From assembly GCF_000002425.4 (NCBI RefSeq), contig NC_037271.1, positions 10,984,178 to 11,048,177 of the forward strand: 64,000 bases of DNA, read 5' to 3'. Under the pieces are notes generated by a model. The model had not been told where the DNA came from. It was given only the letters and a program-made list of their open reading frames with translations, and made no database searches. A program made the position numbers and the translations under genes. This document shows positions 58,751 to 64,000 of this stretch, piece by piece. The DNA comes from Physcomitrium patens (taxonomy: Eukaryota > Streptophyta > Bryopsida > Funariales > Funariaceae). How positions within the stretch are numbered: position 1 is the first letter of the stretch; each line of letters opens with the position of its first letter.

Positions 58751-60522
58751 TACCACAGCTTGATTATGAAGGTGTATTAGAAATTATAATTAATATTATA
58801 TAACCAACTAATGATAAGTATAGAAAAACGTGGCAAATGTCACACCTTGTGAAGGAGTTGCTACCCTCCTAGGATATGGCTTTTTTTAACAAAATAAAGA
58901 CTCTATCAAACACATTGTTTAAGAACTTATAAATATCCAAAAACCCTAATATTACTTAATTCTAAAGCAACTAAGTCATTCCAATAGAAATTACAACTCT
59001 AAGTTAGATGATTAGTTTTGGTCACTGCAAGTTGTTCAAATGCTGGCTCTACTTTCCATTTTAGCATATCAAGGAATTGGAATGGTTGAACCTCCAGCAC
59101 TTGATGTTGATTCAGAGGTTTGAGTAGACATTTGCATGTTCGTTTGTTAACAGGATTTTAGGAAGGTCGTCCACCGACTTTGGAAGGTATCTTCTTTTCG
59201 AACTTAAGAATGTCGACACTATAATTTTGAACAATTGTCACCAGATCTTAAGAAACACAGCTTGTGCACTTATCTTTCCAAGTAATTACCACAGATAAAT
59301 CATCCAGGGAGTGTTCTGGCTACTTAATGAATAGCATGAAGAAGTTTTGTTGTTTTCTAGTGTTTTCATTGTAGATGCATCTCTTACTGTGGGAAATTTT
59401 GAACAATGAATCAATTTTGTTATTGTAGAGTTGCAGGTGAGGTTTAGCGTCTTCTAGATTTCGATATGATAAACTCTTTCTCAGAAACTATCAACAACCT
59501 GATCTAGCATAAACAATTATATGGTGAATTATGGGGATAACAGCGGCATGGCTGTTATAGTCGGCTACTCCATAGAACATATACTAATCATACCACTCCC
59601 ATGCGAATATTCAAATCATCAGCAATATCTGGATCTAGTAGTAATAAGGGTGGTAGATTCATGAAGTTCCTTGTCCATAACAAAACTATAAACTTCTACC
59701 TTAGAAGAAGCCTCCCGCTGCCTATTCATACCTTTTAAGAGAATCCGCAACATAGGTTCCTCACTGTTGGTGGATCAAAGCCCTCTTGCTTGTACGGGAA
59801 AGTCTAAGCAAGCTGCGTCGTTATGGAAAATCAAGCATGCAACTGCACTGGAAGAAACATGCATTCCTGTAAAGCTGTCCAGCGTCCCTTTGCAATATCA
59901 AGCTGATGAAATCATATCCACTCAGGCTTGAAGGATCAGTACTTGGAATGGAACCCCACCAACTTGAATCATAGGATACCTTCTACAACCCAAAGCTGCC
60001 TTCGCAAAAGTTCTGTTGGTTGAGGGTAGTTTCAGAATCAAGGCCCTATACCATGCAGTTGAAGCTGGCGTCGTAGCCGCACCTATTTGCTACCTGAGAT
60101 GATGGAGTTTACAGTTAAGATTGTGTTTTTTGTTGTTGATGAGCTTCATTTCTTAGTGCGTCATCAGATTGAAATCTTCCATTCAAGTCATACAAGAATG
60201 ATGAGGAAATACATTAGTCCGTTGATTAGATGTGATATTCAAGGGAGTTATTTCTTGGAGCATTATCATAGATATCCTTTTCTTCTACTATCACTTGGAA
60301 AACTTATTGGAAATGAACAAAGTACTCCCTCCCAAGTGTATCATCCAGCTCTCCAGATGAAGACAAACAAAATTAGTTCATAGGCTCCTCGTGACGAAAG
60401 CCTAACTGCACCATAAATTGTATTAAGGGCCACTACCGCAAAGGACATTCAGAATCACCAATATATAAACAGTTATATGTGACACGCATTTCATCTTTGG
60501 AAATAGAATTCAATTCGTAACA
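58751..60522. other. Unassigned sequence leading into the 5' LTR of copia element G
   Basis: The last part must be the 5' LTR of element G, since a primer-binding site follows at 60523; a TATATAA box at 60462-60468 fits the LTR promoter. The LTR start cannot be set from one copy. Sequence at 59040-60380 is less AT-rich and holds a 98-codon plus frame (60087-60383) that I do not recognise. Confidence 0.5.
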
Positions 60523-60534
60523 TGGTATTAGAGC
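60523..60534 (+). promoter_or_regulatory. Element G primer-binding site (tRNA-iMet type)
   Basis: TGGTATTAGAGC differs at one base from the usual plant TGGTATCAGAGC and directly follows GTAACA, a typical LTR end. This is the standard tRNA-primed arrangement, in contrast to elements A-C. Confidence 0.7.
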
Positions 60535-60848
60535 ATCCCTGATCCTAATGGGATGATAGGTTATGAGAGCTTTAGAGTACATCCAAAGATTAGAGTAGGC
60601 ATTATAGAGTACTGAAAATTTTCTTCTTTCATTCTCTTGCACCAAGATTGGCACTAGAATCATGAATTAATCAGAGGCAATAATGTAGAGTAATACTGCG
60701 AAATCTTTATTTATTGCACTAAGGTTGGCATTAGAATCGTGAGACATGAGTTATTAGAGGCGGTGCTATAGAGGGAATTGCATTTTGATATATATATCTC
60801 TTGCACTTCACACAACGATAGGATCGTAAGAGGAAAGAACATAGCATT

Positions 60849-61700
60849 ATGGCAGAATGCAGAGACTTATCGATAGGGGAGTCCAATAAACTAGGACTTG
60901 GAAATTACCATGTCTGGAGAATAAAAATGCAAGCTACATTTTAAAGTAAAAAATTTGGAGGAGGTTGTAGAAAGTGTAATCTCATCCACATTCTTTCTTG
61001 TGATACTACCCAGTGGGAGGCATGTCACCGAAAAACAGTTATGCGATCCAAAAATCACGGCTTGCAGGGCGCTTACTATATCCGTTAAAGACACATTGGT
61101 TGACACTGTTGCCGAACATGAGGATCCTGCAACAGCATGGGAAGCATTACGAGCACTATACCAGAATGGAGATCCATCCATGGTATTATTTGTAACAAAC
61201 CAACTACATCAAATCAAGCTCTCAGAGGAAGGACTAATGGAAGACTACCTCAACAAGGCACGAGAATTAAAAAACCGACTGATGGCACTAGGGGAGCTCG
61301 TGTCTGATTGCACACTCGTACAAGCTGTATTCAATGGACTACCCCAATCTTACGAATACGTCATATCCATATTAACGCACAATGCATTGTTTCCAACCTT
61401 TGACAGGATGAGTGCGATGTTACTCACAGAACATTACCGACTACAGCATCGAAAATTACACCTATGCGATGAAGAGGCTCTTTTGATACAATTCCAACAA
61501 GGAGCTCAACTCTCCACATGAGGAGGAAGACACTCGTACAACTCAAGACGAGGTCGTGGATCTTCACATCACTCCTATAAACTCAAACCATCAGAAGCAG
61601 TACAACACAAATGACAAACAGACTCAAGATGCTTTGTCTACGGCAAGCCGAGTCACTACGTCCAAGACTGTCGAAATCAAAAAGGATCACATGAACCTTG
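60849..61700 (+). pseudogene. Element G gag
   Basis: It starts MAECRDLSIGESNKLGLGNY with the W of YHVWRIKMQA, then breaks at TAA 60940 and continues in another frame (60955-61521: ATAWEALRALYQ, LVTNQLHQIKLSEEG-like, YLNKARELKNRLMALGE, VFNGLPQSYEYVI). The zinc knuckle near 61630-61670 reads CFVYGKPSHYVQDC, with Tyr in place of the second Cys. Confidence 0.8.
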
Positions 61701-61719
61701 ATATCGCTTTGCAAACCTG

Positions 61720-62646
61720 GTGGAGGATGAAAACCAAACTGAAGAATCCGAAATTGAAACTACAGATCGAGTACTAGAAGTAGCCTTTATAGAACTCCAA
61801 AACAACCTAGACAAAGACTGTAGTTGGGGCATGGATTCAGGGGCAACAAAACATGTTACTGGATCCAAACAATGTTTAAACTTCATTGAAAATATGGAAA
61901 ACAAAAACAAATCACTAACCACTGTAGGAGGAGAGAAATACAAGATTGAAGGAATAGGAGATGGTTATCTGTGTATAAGAGAAGGGCAAATAAAGTTGGA
62001 TGATGTTTTCTACATCCCGTCTTTGGAGCAAAATCTGATGTCAGTAGGGACACTGACAGACAAAGGTAACATGGTTGTTTTCATGAAAGATAAATGTTTT
62101 GTTCTCAACAATTCACATGACAGACTAATAATAGGCTCTTGCAGTAGAGATAATACAAATGGCCTCTACAGAATGGGAGAACATACCATCTACGACGTAA
62201 ATAATAAAACACACAAGGAAAAGATGAGTTTATGGCATCGCAAATATGGACACTTAAGCTATTCAGGTCTACGTCATCTTTATCTAAAACATAGAGTTGC
62301 TAACTTATCAAAAATAGATTTTATCAAAGATACTTATCATGATTGTCTAGATGGTTGCCAAAAGAGAGAAAGTTTTTCTATCAAAAGTACATCAAGAGCT
62401 CAGCATGTATTAGAACTAGTCCATTCAGATGTAGTAGGGCCACTTCCTAAAGCATCCCTAAGTGGTTCAAGATATTATGTCATATTTACTAATGATCATT
62501 CAAGGAAGAGTTGGCTTTACTTTCTAAAAGCAAAGGGACAAGTATTTGAAAAATTCAGAATCTTTAGGGAGAGAACAGAAAAGGAAATAGGGAAAGAACT
62601 CAAGATTCTTAGAACTGATAAAGGAGGAGACTTCTTGTCAAAATAA
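61720..62646 (+). pseudogene. Element G protease and integrase, 5' part of pol
   Basis: The open frame has the protease site WGMDSGATKHVTG, FYIPSLEQNLMSVG, the GAG-pre-integrase motif LWHRKYGHLSYSGLRHL, an altered zinc finger (CLDGCQKRES) and the integrase start HSDVVGPLPKASLSGSRYYV. It stops at TAA just after LRTDKGGDFLSK, at the second catalytic Asp region. Remaining integrase (TPQQNGVAERRN, 62696-62740) has another stop. Confidence 0.85.
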
Positions 62647-64000
62647 TTCAATGACAATTGTGACTAGAACGGAATTTGCAAACAACTTACGCAACCTAGA
62701 ACTCCACAACAGAATGGAGTTGCAGAAAGGCGAAATTGAACATCGGTGGAAAAAGCAAGAAGCATGGTGTTTGAGGAAGGAATACCCAGTTTTCTCAAGG
62801 CAGAAGTCATAAACACAGCCAATTATCTTGTAAATCACAGCCCTACACAAGCAAATCATGGAGTCACTCCTGAGCAAAGACAGTGTTTACCATCACTGGA
62901 CAACAACTGTGAAACCAGCAAAGACACCTGATTTCAGCAATGACTTGATCCACGAAGGACCATACTCCCCGGATGAACAGCCGCACCTCACACCATTTGA
63001 ACCAACTTTGGACTTAGTAAATCACGGCAGCAAAAAGTCAACATCAAATCAAAATCATGCACCACCAAGAGACAGTAACCCTGTTGGAACTCATCTCTCC
63101 GCACAACATCACAGGAAACTAAAAGGCAACAAATTATCATCAGTAAACCAATACCCAATAAGAGACCGACGGCCCTCCACACAACTTAAGGATCACCTCA
63201 CCTTCACCACCGAAATCAGTGACGAAGAGGAACTTGCAAATTACAACGAAGCTATCATTAGCAAAACATGGCGAAGAGCGATTGCGGAAGAAGTAAGCTC
63301 CATCCACAAAAATGAATCCAGGGAGGTAACGGATCTACCCTACGGAAAACGACCCATAAAGGCAAAATGGATTTTCTAAATCAAAAGAAATGCACAAGGA
63401 GAAATCATCAAACACAAAGCCCGCATTATTGCTCAAGGTTTTGAGCAGATTGAAGGAGAGGATTTTTAAGAGACTTTTGCCCCAGTAGTTCGCAGGAGCA
63501 CAATCCGCACAACCATTGCTCTTCCCACACGGAAGAAATGGAAACTCAAACAGTTTGACATTAAGACCGCATTCTTAAACGGAAAAATAGAAGAGGAGGT
63601 GTATATGAAGATGCCAGATGGTTTCAGCGGCAAGGACTCAGCAGGGAAGGTCGCTCGGCTGAAACGTGCCATGTATGGGTTGCGCCAAGCACCTCGCAAC
63701 TAGTATAGCCGCATAGATGCTTACCTCACAAAAGATCTAAATCTGCAAAAAAAAAAAAACCTCCAATCCAAACCTCTACTTTTCCATCACATACAGAAAA
63801 TACACAGTAGTTTTACTCTACGTAGACGACTTAATTGTAACTGGTGACAATCAAGATGAAATCGGCAAGATGGAGATTCTACTCAAAACAAAATTTGAGA
63901 TGACCAGCTTAGGGAGGGCGGCACTGTACCTAGGAGCAGAGCTAACATACATAGACGAAGGAATTTTCATTCACCAACGCGGGTACCAGCTGAACCTTCT
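62647..64000 (+). pseudogene. Element G end of integrase and reverse transcriptase
   Basis: Follows NYLVNHSPTQANHGVTPEQ, a linker with YPIRDRRPSTQLKDH, then RT: KWIF, HKARIIAQGFEQIEGEDF, FDIKTAFLNGKIEEEVYMKM, RAMYGLRQAPRN. After a run of A near 63750 the frame changes; VVLLYVDDLIVTGDN with the catalytic YVDD follows in a new frame and LGRAALYLGAEL reaches the window end. At least three in-frame stops. Confidence 0.85.

Larger units (their letters stand above)
60523..64000 (+). mobile_element. Element G: Ty1/copia retrotransposon, damaged and cut by the window end
   Basis: Order after the primer site: leader with an imperfect direct repeat (about 60637-60690 and 60715-60765), gag, protease, GAG-pre-integrase, integrase, RT. 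Several stops and frameshifts interrupt the single frame normal for copia. The element runs off the right edge, so its 3' LTR is not seen. Confidence 0.9.

Overview
The window is nuclear DNA of a land plant. Genes have spliced GT-AG introns, intergenic DNA is very AT-rich (roughly 70-80% A+T by eye), and Ty3/gypsy and Ty1/copia retrotransposons occupy well over half of it. The full-length gypsy elements end in a chromodomain, and their polymerase motif style recalls the sushi/Tf1/Tcn1 type rather than common seed-plant chromoviruses. Together with short introns this suggests a non-seed plant, perhaps a moss; that is inference, not proof.

Host genes are few. Positions 79-2279 (minus) hold an eight-exon secreted polyamine oxidase gene that is complete in structure but carries one in-frame TAA. 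Positions 31479-36098 (plus) hold an intact 13-exon Rab GDP dissociation inhibitor (444 aa) behind a GC-rich, CT-repeat promoter. Positions 39812-41101 (minus) hold a 429-aa, very acidic, repeat-containing protein with one membrane segment; its upstream DNA carries G-box/ABRE and telo-box motifs.

Mobile DNA, left to right. Element F (6113-15485) is a decayed gypsy element with a foreign solo LTR and a GC-rich island inside it. Element D (20090-21744 and 28040-29230) is a decayed gypsy element split by the younger but broken gypsy element C (21745-28039). At 44690-58750 there is a three-level nest: decayed copia E, cut by gypsy A (45371-57894, TSD CTCTA), which is cut by gypsy B (48375-54722, TSD GAATG). 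The window ends in a damaged copia element G (60523-64000).

Gypsy elements A, B and C form the most interesting system here. (1) Just after the 5' LTR of each lies an 11-nt sequence perfectly complementary to an 11-nt stretch of the LTR that begins 31-32 nt after the TATA box, where transcripts should start. A differs from B/C at three positions of this pairing and all three changes are compensated. This is the signature of Tf1-type self-primed reverse transcription. (2) A and B encode, between pol and the polypurine tract, a small extra protein with a shared core (GHYRWL-GP-N-L-REQ) that I do not recognise; C has a broken copy. (3) The A LTR carries a dense array of heat-shock-element palindromes upstream of its TATA box, while the B LTR has a G-box there. 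(4) Leaders contain conserved hairpins, and gag-pol is joined through a -1 frame change in a conserved zone. A is disrupted only by the B insertion; B has a 1-bp pol lesion.
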